From NCBI RefSeq assembly GCF_002234615.1, contig NZ_NMQW01000057.1, forward strand, positions 62,001 through 126,000: a DNA stretch of 64,000 nt, given 5' to 3'. The notes beneath the pieces are model-generated. The model had not been told where the DNA came from and did no database searches. It worked only from the letters and a program-made list of their open reading frames with translations. Shown here piece by piece: positions 1 through 9,132 of this stretch; positions within the stretch are counted from its first letter, which is position 1; each line of letters starts with the position of its first letter. The stretch comes from Paenibacillus rigui. GTDB taxonomy: Bacteria > Bacillota > Bacilli > Paenibacillales > NBRC-103111. The translations under genes and the position numbers were made by a program.

Positions 1-611
1 TTCTGACCTGGCTGCCGATCGACGGGGCCAAAGCAGCGGCAATCGATCCTTCATCCGCCGATTTAACCGGCCGGACCTTGGATTTTCTGGGTCATTGCGC
101 CGGTCTCAACCAGCAGCAGCGGTTTATTCGCTCGGCCGCCGATTGGTTAATCAACCGTCAGGAAGAGGACGGATCCTGGTACGGCCGCTGGGGCGTTTGT
201 TACATTTACGGCACCTGGGCAGCCTTAACGGGGCTGCGTGCTGTAGGGATTGAAGGCGAGCACCCGACCGTAAGGAAAGCGGTCCGCTGGCTCTTAAGTA
301 TCCAGAACGGCGATGGAGGCTGGGGGGAATCATGCAGCAGCGACAGGCTGATGCGATATGTTTCTCTTGGGCACAGCACCCCTTCGCAAACGGCATGGGC
401 ATTAGACGCTCTCATCGCGGTCCATGCTTCATCAACTCCGCCGATCGATCTGGGCATACAGAGACTCATCCGTCTCCTGCATGAGGACGATTGGAAGAGC
501 ACGTACCCGACAGGGGCCGGACTTCCCGGCATCTTTTACAGTCATTATCATAGCTACCGCCTGATTTGGCCGCTGCTTACACTTAGCCATTACCGGAATA
601 AGTACGGGTAA
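1..611 (+). CDS. shc: Squalene-hopene cyclase, C-terminal part (5' cut by window edge)
   Basis: The reading frame is open from base 3 to the stop at 609-611, so the gene enters from outside the window; about 202 C-terminal residues are visible. The frame starts with a DPSSADLTGR stretch and carries QW-type repeats (QEEDGSWYGRWG, QNGDGGWGES), the stacked motifs that brace the alpha/alpha barrels of triterpene cyclases. The family cyclises squalene (or related linear prenyls) to hopanoids at the membrane. The catalytic DxDD motif would lie upstream, outside the window. A TTG at 78 could be mistaken for a start, but homologous sequence continues upstream of it. A hairpin terminator follows at 620-672. 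Known from family: cyclase; the exact prenyl substrate cannot be told from this part. Confidence 0.9.
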   Translation, partial: LTWLPIDGAKAAAIDPSSADLTGRTLDFLGHCAGLNQQQRFIRSAADWLINRQEEDGSWYGRWGVCYIYGTWAALTGLRAVGIEGEHPTVRKAVRWLLSIQNGDGGWGESCSSDRLMRYVSLGHSTPSQTAWALDALIAVHASSTPPIDLGIQRLIRLLHEDDWKSTYPTGAGLPGIFYSHYHSYRLIWPLLTLSHYRNKYG

Positions 612-619
612 AGCCGCGC

Positions 620-672
620 AAAAAAAGGGAGGCTTCGCAGCCGTCCTGACCGGCTTGAAGTGTCCCTTTTTC
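620..672. terminator. Bidirectional intrinsic terminator
   Basis: An A-run followed by GGGAGGCTTC pairs with GAAGTGTCCC and a T-run, with an inner AGCCG/CGGCT stem. It lies between the convergent cyclase gene (+) and the AraC-type gene (-) and can serve both. Confidence 0.75.
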
Positions 673-705
673 CGTATAGGCCCTATAGATGAACTGTATA
701 TTAGC

Positions 706-1599
706 TTAAGCTTCCTCGTGCATCGGCTTCGCCGCTTTCATTTTCCGGTACGCCACGGGAGTCATCCCTTTCGTCTCCCGAAATATGCGGGCAAAGGTAT
801 TGTAGGAGCCGTATCCGGTCTCCAGTGCAATGTCTGACACATTCATTTCGGTTGATACGAGCAGCCCGCAAGCCTGGCGGATTCGAACCTCGTGAACGAA
901 GGTCACGAAATTTTGACCGATCGTTTTTTTGAATAGCTCGCTTAAATACGGGATACTGAAGCCGAAGCGCTCCGCTAAGCCGGACAAGGTCAGATCCTCC
1001 TGATAGTGGGCATGAATATGCTGGATGACGCGCCAAATGCTGCCTCTTGAAGCGGTCCGGTCGCTTGTATGCTGGGAACCGGCTTCCCCACTTGCCGTCT
1101 CTCTGCGGGTCCGGTCGAATTGAACCAATAGCTCCATCAGCTTGGCCTTGATCAAAGCATGCTTCCACGCCTCGCTCCCGGTATACTCCTGCATCAGTTC
1201 CTGCAAAATCCGGCACATCCGCTCGTGCCCGTCCCCGCTCATTTGTACGAACGGCGGCAGTTCCGCTTCGGTCGACTGCCAGTCAATACCAGGAATTGGC
1301 TCGCCTGGGGCATAGAGATGAATTCCGAAATTACAATTATATAAGGATAGGCGCTGCCCTGGATCCGGATGGATTTCGTGATACTGGTAAGGCATAACCA
1401 AGGTGAAGGTGCCTGGCCGCATCGGATGCGTCACACCGTTGATGATTTCGTTCCCGCTTCCCTCGATAACATAGGAAAACTCCAAATAATCGTGCCTGTG
1501 CGAGGGAAAGCCCTTGGTCAAGGTATTGATTTTCAGATGAAAAGGAAACCCCGAATCCATATTCGGATAGTGTGTAAAATATTGCGGCACCGATGCCAT
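706..1599 (-). CDS. AraC family transcriptional regulator
   Basis: A 297-residue AraC-type regulator. Residues about 20-110 form a cupin-like ligand-binding half (HRHDYLEFSYVIEG, then MPYQYHEIHP), and residues about 190-290 hold the two helix-turn-helix motifs typical of the family (LSGLAERFGFSIPYLSELF and the YGSYNTFARIFRETKG signature). The ATG at 1599 is preceded by GGAGAGGGGG at about 10 nt spacing. It is divergent from the dehydrogenase/isomerase pair that begins at 1749, so it probably controls that pair in response to a sugar or sugar derivative; the ligand is unknown. A short inverted repeat at 1681-1708 lies in the shared promoter region. Confidence 0.92.
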   Translation of the reverse strand: MASVPQYFTHYPNMDSGFPFHLKINTLTKGFPSHRHDYLEFSYVIEGSGNEIINGVTHPMRPGTFTLVMPYQYHEIHPDPGQRLSLYNCNFGIHLYAPGEPIPGIDWQSTEAELPPFVQMSGDGHERMCRILQELMQEYTGSEAWKHALIKAKLMELLVQFDRTRRETASGEAGSQHTSDRTASRGSIWRVIQHIHAHYQEDLTLSGLAERFGFSIPYLSELFKKTIGQNFVTFVHEVRIRQACGLLVSTEMNVSDIALETGYGSYNTFARIFRETKGMTPVAYRKMKAAKPMHEEA

Positions 1600-1680
1600 G
1601 AACGAGCCGCCCCCTCTCCAAGACTTCTAAGTGCTGAAATAATGGGATATCCATCGGAAAAAATGGGACGCAATTTATAC

Positions 1681-1708
1681 GCTTTCATCTTACTATAAAA
1701 GTGAAAGC
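1681..1708. promoter_or_regulatory. Inverted repeat in divergent promoter region
   Basis: GCTTTCA (1681-1687) and TGAAAGC (1702-1708) form a perfect 7-bp inverted repeat around a 14-bp AT-rich spacer containing TATAAA. It lies between the AraC gene and the dehydrogenase start. It could be an operator, but no experiment or family site is matched. Confidence 0.35.
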
Positions 1709-1748
1709 AGTACCAACACACGAACAACAAATAGGAGGGTCTCCACTC

Positions 1749-2822
1749 ATGAGCAATTCGGCACAAATCCGCATCGGAATTATCGGAGCGGGCAATATCG
1801 GTAACGTGCATATTCATACCTTCAAGCAGCTTCCCGACGATGTATCCGTACAAGCCATTACGGATGCCTACCTTCCTCTTGCAGAGCAGCGCGCGGCGGA
1901 ACACGACATACCCAAATGCTACTCGACGGCAGAGGAGCTCATCGCCGATCCGGACATTGACGCCGTAGTGATCGGCGTCCCGAACCAATGGCATGCGCCG
2001 ATCGCCGTACAGGCACTCCGCGCCGGCAAGCATGTGCTGCTGGAGAAGCCGATGGCCATTGACGTGGCGTCCGCGCGCGAGATTGTCAGAGCGCAGCGCG
2101 AGAGCGGCAAAGTGGTCATGATTCCGCATCAGATGCGTTGGGAATCCATTCCGCTTCAGGTGAAGCAGCAGGTAGATCAAGGAGCGCTCGGCACCATTTA
2201 TAATGCCAAGGTCGGCTGGTTCCGCCGCAAAGGGATCCCCGGCTGGGGAACATGGTTTACCCAGAAGGAACAATCCGGCGGGGGTCCGCTTATCGATATC
2301 GGCGTTCATATGCTGGATCTGGCTTTCTTCTTCATGAACTCCAAGCCGGTTTCCGTCTACGGCTCCACCTATGCCGAATTCGGTCCGAAAAAACGCGGTA
2401 TCGGCACATGGGGGACACCGAACTGGAACGGTCATTTCGACGTAGAGGATTTGGCCACCGCATTGATCAAAATGGAGGACGGCAGCACGCTTTCCCTTGA
2501 GGTCAGCTGGGCCGTACATATGGATACCGACAGCAATCATTTCATTCATCTTATGGGTTCCGAGGGCGGGGCTTCCATTCGAGGCAACCACGGCAAGCTG
2601 CTGACCGAGACATTCGAGCGTGCGGTCGAAGTCGATTTGACCGTCCCATCGAAGGACGAAGGCGGACGTGTCCGCATGAGCCGCCATTTCATCGAGTGCA
2701 TCCGTGAGGGGAAAGAACCCGCAACCTCCGCTATGGCGGGCTTTACGAACAATTTGATTCTTGATGCCATTTACGAGTCCTCTCGTACAGGACATGAAGT
2801 CATTCTGGACTGGACTCTGTAA
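1749..2822 (+). CDS. Gfo/Idh/MocA family NAD(P)-dependent oxidoreductase
   Basis: A 357-residue sugar dehydrogenase-type protein. The Rossmann motif GIIGAGNIG is at residues 10-18, the family EKP motif (LLEKPMAID) is near residue 100, and the C-terminal substrate domain has GGGPLIDIGVHMLDL, whose Asp and His usually serve in catalysis. ATG 1749 was chosen because AGGAGGG sits 9-10 nt upstream; an upstream TTG/GTG extension has no ribosome site. The family oxidises or reduces sugar and inositol hydroxyls with NAD(P). It is followed after 25 nt by a sugar isomerase-like gene with its own strong RBS, a pairing common in sugar or inositol catabolism. The substrate cannot be named. Confidence 0.93.
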   Translation: MSNSAQIRIGIIGAGNIGNVHIHTFKQLPDDVSVQAITDAYLPLAEQRAAEHDIPKCYSTAEELIADPDIDAVVIGVPNQWHAPIAVQALRAGKHVLLEKPMAIDVASAREIVRAQRESGKVVMIPHQMRWESIPLQVKQQVDQGALGTIYNAKVGWFRRKGIPGWGTWFTQKEQSGGGPLIDIGVHMLDLAFFFMNSKPVSVYGSTYAEFGPKKRGIGTWGTPNWNGHFDVEDLATALIKMEDGSTLSLEVSWAVHMDTDSNHFIHLMGSEGGASIRGNHGKLLTETFERAVEVDLTVPSKDEGGRVRMSRHFIECIREGKEPATSAMAGFTNNLILDAIYESSRTGHEVILDWTL

Positions 2823-2847
2823 AAGAAGCTCTTAGGAGGCGAACACC

Positions 2848-3696
2848 ATGCTGAAAGGTTTAACCCGGGCAGGACTGGGTCCTGTAGGTTCCATCGAAGA
2901 TTTCATCAAAGGCGCATCCGCCCATCAATTCGATGCCATTGCTTCAAGCGGAACCGAATTGGAACAATGGATTGAAAGCAAAGGGCTGGAAGCAGCCCAA
3001 TCCTTCCTGAAGGAGCACCGCGTTCAAATTTGTACGATCGGCTTATCCGTTCAATGGCGGACCACCGAGGAGGAATTCCGCAGCGGGCTCATCCGGTTGG
3101 CTCAGGATGCGGAAGCGGCCTCTGCTCTGGGCTGCACCACCTGCACCACCTATGTGCTGCCTTCGACCGATCACCCCTCCGCCCATTTCATGGCACTGGC
3201 CACGCGGAGACTGCGTACCTGCGCTCAAATATTGGCGCCATACGGCATCCGGCTAGGTCTTGAATTCGTCGGGCCCCATCACCTGAGAACGAGATGGCAA
3301 AATCCGTTTATATGGGGATTGCAGGAAATGGCGGATTGGATCGAGGCGATCGGTGAGAGCAATGTCGGGCTGCTGTTCGACAGCTACCATTGGTATACGA
3401 ACGAGCTGAATGTTGACGCAATCCTGGCGCTGAAGCCGGAGCAAATCGTCCTCGTCCATATCAATGACGCGCCGGATGTACCTGTTGCAGAAGTACTGGA
3501 CAATGACCGATTATTCCCCGGAGAGGGCGTTATTGACTTGGCCGGCTTCCTCAGCGCGCTTCACCAGATCGGCTACAAGGGCGTTATAGCCCAAGAAATA
3601 TTGACGCCCCAACCGCTGGAGGAGCCTAGCGAAGGTCTGTTTAGACGCTCTCAGGAAGGGTTCCGCAAGGTGTATGCGGCGGCAGGTCTACAATAG
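2848..3696 (+). CDS. Sugar phosphate isomerase/epimerase (AP endonuclease 2-like TIM barrel)
   Basis: A 282-residue xylose-isomerase-like TIM barrel protein (IolE/IolI type). Probable metal ligands are visible in order: Glu in GLEFVGPHH, Asp/His in LLFDSYHWY, His in LVHINDAP and Glu in IAQEIL near the C-terminus. ATG follows TTAGGAGGCGAACACC. It is the second gene of a two-gene operon with the Gfo/Idh dehydrogenase, so the two probably act in sequence on a ketose, inositol or inosose derivative. The operon ends in a hairpin at 3708-3757. The family is secure; the substrate is inference only. Confidence 0.9.
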   Translation: MLKGLTRAGLGPVGSIEDFIKGASAHQFDAIASSGTELEQWIESKGLEAAQSFLKEHRVQICTIGLSVQWRTTEEEFRSGLIRLAQDAEAASALGCTTCTTYVLPSTDHPSAHFMALATRRLRTCAQILAPYGIRLGLEFVGPHHLRTRWQNPFIWGLQEMADWIEAIGESNVGLLFDSYHWYTNELNVDAILALKPEQIVLVHINDAPDVPVAEVLDNDRLFPGEGVIDLAGFLSALHQIGYKGVIAQEILTPQPLEEPSEGLFRRSQEGFRKVYAAAGLQ

Positions 3697-3707
3697 AAAG
3701 AACGACA

Positions 3708-3757
3708 CCAGGCGATTGCATCTGCTTGTATTGAGCGCATGCAACCGCCTGTTTATT
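3708..3757 (+). terminator. Intrinsic terminator
   Basis: AGGCGATTGCAT (3710-3721) pairs with ATGCAACCGCCT (3739-3750), one G-T wobble, followed by GTTTATTT. It closes the dehydrogenase/isomerase operon. Confidence 0.75.
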
Positions 3758-3862
3758 TAGTGCATCCGTAGTTGTCCCAAGCAGCCTGCCAGGGACGCGC
3801 TTCAAGTGGCATGGCATCATATCAACTGGTTAAGGGAAATGCACATTGCAAGCTTGAGAATA

Positions 3863-5167
3863 TTATTTTATGGCTTTAACAAACTCTGTATATTTCGTAT
3901 TGAATTCATTTTTCAACGCAGCCCAATTTGTCTCCATATGGTCCAATCCCCCTGTTTTTCGCGCGAGCTCGACACGGGCTGCCTTTTTGTTTTGCGTTTT
4001 GGCCGGTAATGCCGTCGGCTTGGCCTCTTCGACTTCTTTTTCATCTGCAATTTTTTCTTCCCACGAAATGAGAAATTGCTCTTTGATCTTATCCCTCCAG
4101 GCTGCTTTAATTTTATCCTTATGGTACTGAAAGTGCTCAACCAAATGCCGTGCTCCTACCGCAGCAGCATGCTCAAGTCTTCTTTTGGCAGTAAAGCTTG
4201 GGGGGAAGAAGTCAAATGTTTTAATAATCCTGTCGCTGATCTCTTTTGCTTCAGTATCAGACAAATTGGCTTGAGCTTGATAACTCTCGGCCGTGGAATT
4301 GACTTGTCTTGGTCCCACTGCATCCCCAGTAATGTATGAACCGGTATCGACGGATGTCCAAGGGATTTGCCCGCGCAGAAGTATCCATTGCTCGCATGCA
4401 TTAGCCAGACGAAGTACATCGGCATCTCTAAGGGTTGGCTTCCACTTTTTCACAATATGCGTCGAGGCATCTACCCCATCATTGGGTTGATCAGGCAAAT
4501 GATCGTAGTACTTCCAATCGTTAGGCGTGCCCACAATGGGTCTCGCTGCCCAAAGGTGATCTCCGATGGGATGACCGCCACGAGTTAACTCGTTATCACA
4601 ATTATCTATTTGAGCTTGAATAAGTCCCGGCAGGTTATTTCTTATATTCGCATTTGAGCCCGTCCGTAAGTCGTTTTGCTTGTACCACTGATCCAATAAA
4701 TCATATAAAAATTGATACTGCTCCTTCACGGCTGTCCATGCTTGGACCCAGGTTTTCCCCGGCAGCATCCGCTCGAACATGCTGGTAAATACCACATTCG
4801 AAGTCACATGGGCGTTCTGTGCTTTATCGTGGGACTGATCCTCAGTGGATACACTGTAACTATCCCGGTCTGCACGAATCTGCTCGATTTGTGCGGCGGA
4901 TGTATCAAGATCCTCCATTTCATGCTCAGGCTCTTGAAACTTAATGGTTACTTTTCGTTGAATTTCATCAGACGGATTCGGGGTTATCGATATCGGGGCT
5001 TGGATGGGGCTGGCTTGAAGCATCAGGCTGGATACAGATTTATTGCCTAAAGCTCTTTGTAATTGCATAATTTGACTGAAATCCGCGTCCCCAGCCGGAA
5101 TACTTGAATGGGTATGGGACGATTCCTTTGGAGCAATTAATGATTTTCCCTGATTGGAATAAATCAT
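3863..5167 (-). CDS. LQRxxGNxxV-motif protein, putative eCIS-type cargo or toxin, function unknown
   Basis: A 434-residue protein with no signal peptide or membrane segment. Near residue 35 it has LQRALGNKSVSSL, matching the LQRxxGNxxVxxL motif found at the N-termini of DUF4157 proteins and other cargo linked to extracellular contractile injection systems; a second IQRKVTI element follows near residue 69. Residues about 70-110 are charged and probably disordered. The middle (about 120-340) is rich in Trp, Tyr and His (DHLWAARPIV, WKYYDHLPDQP, GARHLVEHFQYHKDKIKAAW) and matches no fold I recognise. The end is Lys/Glu rich. ATG 5167 has AAGGAG 11 nt upstream. It stands alone, between two terminators, with no injection-system genes in the window. 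The coding status is secure; the cargo role is inference from the motif. Confidence 0.8.
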   Translation of the reverse strand: MIYSNQGKSLIAPKESSHTHSSIPAGDADFSQIMQLQRALGNKSVSSLMLQASPIQAPISITPNPSDEIQRKVTIKFQEPEHEMEDLDTSAAQIEQIRADRDSYSVSTEDQSHDKAQNAHVTSNVVFTSMFERMLPGKTWVQAWTAVKEQYQFLYDLLDQWYKQNDLRTGSNANIRNNLPGLIQAQIDNCDNELTRGGHPIGDHLWAARPIVGTPNDWKYYDHLPDQPNDGVDASTHIVKKWKPTLRDADVLRLANACEQWILLRGQIPWTSVDTGSYITGDAVGPRQVNSTAESYQAQANLSDTEAKEISDRIIKTFDFFPPSFTAKRRLEHAAAVGARHLVEHFQYHKDKIKAAWRDKIKEQFLISWEEKIADEKEVEEAKPTALPAKTQNKKAARVELARKTGGLDHMETNWAALKNEFNTKYTEFVKAIK

Positions 5168-5275
5168 GCTAGTTCAATCTCCTTTTCGAAAATGGAATGG
5201 GATGATCGACCGCTGCTGCACCCTAACTATAAACAATAAACCCATTTACTTACAAGCAGGATGAAATTCGGTGAC

Positions 5276-5313
5276 AAAAAAATCAAGGAAGCCCCTATTT
5301 GTAGGCCCCCTTG
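5276..5313 (-). terminator. Intrinsic terminator of the sugar ABC operon
   Basis: Read on the minus strand, CAAGG...CCTTG with an inner GGCC/GGGGC stem is followed by a run of seven T. It lies just past the binding-protein stop at 5334. Confidence 0.7.
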
Positions 5314-5333
5314 TTCATTTCAATACGTGCATA

Positions 5334-7016
5334 TTATTTCTTTTTAAATTTGGCGTCATAAGCGGTTTGATAAATTTCCAGATAACGTTTGAGGTTCATG
5401 TTATCCAAATTTTTCACATACGCATCCCAGCCTTTATCAATATCGGAATCGCCTGTAATGAACCGCGCCATCATTTCCTTGACATGATCCAGAATGGTTT
5501 TCTCCATGTCGGCAATTTCGGAAGCCTGCTCCGCCGTAAAGAAAACCGGTGGCATAACTTTATCAATCTTCATTTGATACGGCTCCATCTTTTCCTTCGT
5601 TTGGTTATACAGGATGACTTCCAGCGGCTGCTCCGGATTTTGCGCCTCGCCGAGACGGAAATCACTCGAACGGTATCCCGGACCGGTTTGACCCCAGTTC
5701 ACGTTCTGCACGCCGCCCCATGGCGTCAGCTGTTTCCAGATGGCCGGCTTGCCGTTAATGCCGATCTCGCCTTTTTCCGCGTAACGCCATTCCTTGCCTT
5801 CGACTCCTGCATACCATCTCAGCGCTGTGTCCGGGGAATTGAACAGAAAGTCAGCCAGACGGAACGCCGCTTCCGGATTCTTCGCATTTTTCGTAATAAT
5901 ATATTGTCCGTTGCCTACAACATAGGGATGGTACGCCGCAGTCTGGAAGCCGTTAGGTCCTTTGAGAGGAGGGACCGCTTCATAGGTCAGCCATCGGCCG
6001 CTTTTTGCCCCGAGCGTAGTCAACGAACCCATGTTGTGGCCTGAGGAGGCTCCAAGAATAACCGTATCCGGATTTTCCCCTAATTTTTTCAATTGATTAT
6101 TGTCCTGCGTTAATGCCTGCGGATCAATCAAGCCTTCTGCATACAGCTTCCGGATATATTTCAGGCCTTCTTTCCATTCAGGCTTGTTATAAGGTACGGT
6201 CACCTTGCCGTTATCCAGATACAGCTTTTTGGTATCGTGATCGTACGTGAAGGCGTTCATCAAGAAAGAATCAAGCATCTGCTCGGAAAATAAATTGCTT
6301 GCACCCGCCTGGATCGAGCCCGAAAGCGGAATCTCATCGGCTTTGCCGTTTCCATTCGGATCTTTCGTTTTGAACGCTTTTAATACCTCGTAAAATTCGT
6401 CCGTCGTGGTCGGCATCTTCAGGCCGAGCTTATCGAGCCAAGGCTTATGAATCCACATTCGTTGCTTATACATGCAGTGGTAGCACTCGTTAACCTGCGG
6501 AAGGGCATAAATATTGCCATCCGGGGCTGTGATCAAATCCTTATATATGGGATTTTCCTTGAACATCTTTTGAATTTCTACCCCGTACTTGTCGATCAGT
6601 GAATTCAGAGGAAGGAATACCCCTTGGCTCCCATTAATCATCATTTGTGTTGGCGATACGCCAAAGCCCATAATGACATCGGGGTAATCGCCGCTGGACA
6701 GCACGAGATTTAATTTCTCTGTCGCTGATTTCTCGGGCGCAACCTCCCAATCGATATGAATGTTCGTTTTTTGCTCCAGCCATTTCGTAAATTCATTGGT
6801 CGCAAAATCCTCCACCGAGGCACTGCCCTTCATCAGCACCTTGATGGTCGTCTTCTCGTTCGTTATCGGAAACTGGCCTGCGGGATTCACTGCTGCCCCC
6901 GGCTTCGAAGAATCGACCTTGCCTCCTGACCCCTCGTCTCCCCCTCCGCTGCAGCCGCTCAAAGCGACGGAGATACCTAAAACGAAGGCCAGCATTCCCT
7001 TTGTCGTTCTTTTCAA
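5334..7016 (-). CDS. ABC transporter extracellular sugar-binding lipoprotein (LipO-like)
   Basis: A 560-residue solute-binding protein. The N-terminus is a lipoprotein signal with lipobox LSGC, Cys22, then a Gly/Ser/Glu linker (GGGDEGSGGK). The mature part starts with KTTIKVLMKG and has the long, two-lobed family 1 architecture common in Paenibacillus LipO/YtcQ-type proteins (usually about 500-560 residues). It sits on the outer face of the membrane and hands an oligosaccharide to the permeases encoded just upstream (7061-7957 and 7982-8950). No ATPase gene is present, which is usual for this subfamily: a shared MsmX-type ATPase serves several importers. The substrate is unknown; the surrounding plant polysaccharide genes suggest an oligosaccharide. 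Confidence 0.93.
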   Translation of the reverse strand: MKRTTKGMLAFVLGISVALSGCSGGGDEGSGGKVDSSKPGAAVNPAGQFPITNEKTTIKVLMKGSASVEDFATNEFTKWLEQKTNIHIDWEVAPEKSATEKLNLVLSSGDYPDVIMGFGVSPTQMMINGSQGVFLPLNSLIDKYGVEIQKMFKENPIYKDLITAPDGNIYALPQVNECYHCMYKQRMWIHKPWLDKLGLKMPTTTDEFYEVLKAFKTKDPNGNGKADEIPLSGSIQAGASNLFSEQMLDSFLMNAFTYDHDTKKLYLDNGKVTVPYNKPEWKEGLKYIRKLYAEGLIDPQALTQDNNQLKKLGENPDTVILGASSGHNMGSLTTLGAKSGRWLTYEAVPPLKGPNGFQTAAYHPYVVGNGQYIITKNAKNPEAAFRLADFLFNSPDTALRWYAGVEGKEWRYAEKGEIGINGKPAIWKQLTPWGGVQNVNWGQTGPGYRSSDFRLGEAQNPEQPLEVILYNQTKEKMEPYQMKIDKVMPPVFFTAEQASEIADMEKTILDHVKEMMARFITGDSDIDKGWDAYVKNLDNMNLKRYLEIYQTAYDAKFKKK

Positions 7017-7060
7017 TTGGACCCCTCCTACGAGTGTTCTGAGTTATCGAAAGAAATCCA

Positions 7061-7957
7061 CTACCCTTTTAACGATCCGATCATAATGCCTTTGACGAAA
7101 TATTTTTGAACGAACGGGTATACGATCATCAGAGGTAACGTAGCGACAATAATAAGGGAATATTTCAGCAGCTCGCGCAGGCCTTCCCGCTTTGCCGCTT
7201 CCTGTACATCGACGAGCATGTTCATATCCACATCATTCTGAACCAGAATGTCCCGGAGCACGAGCTGAAGCGGAAACAGCTTTTGGCTTTTCAAGTAAAT
7301 TAATGCATTAAAGAAGGAATTCCAGTGGCCAACGGCATAAAACAATGTGATCACGGCAATAATGGGTCCCGACAGAGGGAGTACAATTTTCCACACAAAT
7401 TGAAAATCGTTGCAGCCGTCCAGCTGAGACGCCTCCAGCAGCTCATCGGGGATCGTTGTTTGGAAATAGGTTCGGGTGATGATCATATTCCAAACGCCCA
7501 ATGCACCCGGAAGCACCATGGACCAGGTCGTGTTCAGCAGACCCAGATCCTTCACAAGCAGGTAGCTCGGAATCAAGCCTCCGGTGAACATCATGGTGAA
7601 GACGAACAAGAACATGAATGTATTTTTCCCGTAAAAATCTTTCCTCGATAATGGATACGCTGCCAGAATCGTCATCACGACATTAATCAAGGTTCCTGCA
7701 ACCGTATAATAAAACGAATTCATGAATCCGCTTACAATCAGCTTGTGCTTAAACACCGCCTCATAGCCCATCCATGTCGGCTCAATCGGCCATAACCACA
7801 CGCGACCGGAGATTACCGCCTCCGAGCTGCTGATCGAGGCGCTTGCAATATAAACTAACGGGTACAGTATCGTAATGAGGAATAAAGTGAGAATGACATA
7901 ATTGACTACGGTAAACAGCCGGTCCAGATTCGTTTCTTTAATGGTTGAATGCTCCAT
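7061..7957 (-). CDS. Carbohydrate ABC transporter permease (LplC/YtcP-like)
   Basis: A 298-residue inner-membrane permease with about six transmembrane segments. The first is VVNYVILTLFLITILYPLVY; later hydrophobic stretches include FMFLFVFTMMFTGGL and LIIVATLPLMIVYPFV. The cytoplasmic EAA loop that docks the ATPase is visible as EASQLDGCNDFQFVWKIVLP. It ends with FVKGIMIGSLKG, the usual C-terminus of this subfamily. It is the third gene of the regulator-permease-permease-binding protein set, with short gaps (24 nt upstream, 44 nt downstream), so it is surely co-transcribed. Confidence 0.94.
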   Translation of the reverse strand: MEHSTIKETNLDRLFTVVNYVILTLFLITILYPLVYIASASISSSEAVISGRVWLWPIEPTWMGYEAVFKHKLIVSGFMNSFYYTVAGTLINVVMTILAAYPLSRKDFYGKNTFMFLFVFTMMFTGGLIPSYLLVKDLGLLNTTWSMVLPGALGVWNMIITRTYFQTTIPDELLEASQLDGCNDFQFVWKIVLPLSGPIIAVITLFYAVGHWNSFFNALIYLKSQKLFPLQLVLRDILVQNDVDMNMLVDVQEAAKREGLRELLKYSLIIVATLPLMIVYPFVQKYFVKGIMIGSLKG

Positions 7958-7981
7958 GGAGATCTCCTTCCCCTTCCCCGT

Positions 7982-8950
7982 TTACCATAGGCTAGCCTGC
8001 TTCGTCTTCTGAGCAATTTTATTGACCAGCAGGAGAAGCACCAGGTTAATCACCGATTTGAACAGACCGATAGCGGAGGAATACGAATAATTCATCGCCT
8101 GGGACGCTAATCCGACCTTGTACACATAAGTGTCAATGACCTCCGAGGTCCTCAGGTTCAGCGGATTTTGCATTAACAGCACCTTCTCAAAGCCAACGTC
8201 CAGCATATGTCCCGTATTCATAATAAGCATAATAATGGCGATCGGCATAATACCGGGCAGATCGATATGCCACATACGCTGCAGCTTATTCGCGCCATCG
8301 ACGACAGCCGCTTCATGAAGGGAAGGATCGATGCTGGCCAGTGCAGCCAAGTAAATAATGCACGAGAAGCCCACACTCTGCCAAATTCCCGACCAAACAT
8401 AGATCGATTTGAAATATTCCGGTGTCCCCATAAAGCTGACCGACTCAAAGCCGAGTCCCTTAATGATCGTATTGACGATCCCGTTTCTGGGGTCCAGCAG
8501 CTCCAATATAATCCCAACCATTACAACCACGGAGATGAAGTGGGGTGCGTAGGTGATCATTTGCACGGATTTTTTGAACAACTGGTTTTTCACATAATTC
8601 AAGCTAAGCGCCAATATAATCGGAAACGGAAACCCTGCCACCAGACTATACACGCTTAAAACAATCGTATTTACCATTAATCTGCTGAACTCATATGATT
8701 TGAAAAAACGTATAAAATGCTTGAACCCCACCCAATCGCTGCCCGATACGCCTTTGGTAACAATAAAATCCTTGAAGGCGATTTGGGCGCCGTACATTGG
8801 CACGTATTTAAAAATGATTAAATAAAGAACCGGCAATGCGATAAGCACGTAAAGCCGCCATACTTTCCGGATTTTTTTGATTGGTGTCTGACTATTCGTT
8901 TTGACTGCCACCTGAGAGTCAATCCCTGCTGTTTGTTTAAGCGCTTCCAA
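7982..8950 (-). CDS. Sugar ABC transporter permease (LplB-like)
   Basis: A 322-residue inner-membrane permease, partner of the 7061-7957 product. About six membrane segments are visible (LYVLIALPVLYLIIFKYVPMY near the start), the EAA loop reads EAAVVDGANKLQRMWHIDLPG, and the protein ends in NKIAQKTKQASLW, a common LplB ending. The start was set to TTG 8950 (protein MEALKQTAG) because AGGAGGT lies 6-7 nt upstream; the frame stays open further upstream to about 9067 but without a ribosome site. The 180 bp upstream gap holds a weak cre-like TGAAAGCGCATTCT (about 9122-9135, minus strand), overlapping the end of the regulator gene. Confidence 0.92.
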   Translation of the reverse strand: MEALKQTAGIDSQVAVKTNSQTPIKKIRKVWRLYVLIALPVLYLIIFKYVPMYGAQIAFKDFIVTKGVSGSDWVGFKHFIRFFKSYEFSRLMVNTIVLSVYSLVAGFPFPIILALSLNYVKNQLFKKSVQMITYAPHFISVVVMVGIILELLDPRNGIVNTIIKGLGFESVSFMGTPEYFKSIYVWSGIWQSVGFSCIIYLAALASIDPSLHEAAVVDGANKLQRMWHIDLPGIMPIAIIMLIMNTGHMLDVGFEKVLLMQNPLNLRTSEVIDTYVYKVGLASQAMNYSYSSAIGLFKSVINLVLLLLVNKIAQKTKQASLW

Positions 8951-9132
8951 ATGGTCACCTCCTTTAACCTTTTGCCACCCTGCACCGTTGTCCCCCTCTC
9001 TACGGCATCTGCCATATACGATAAAGGTCATGGCACGTATTGTATATGTGAAAAGCTGACGATCCATATGCAGTCATGCAGAAAGGGGATGTGCAATTGT
9101 GATTCGGATGTGCACTCATTAAGAATGCGCTT

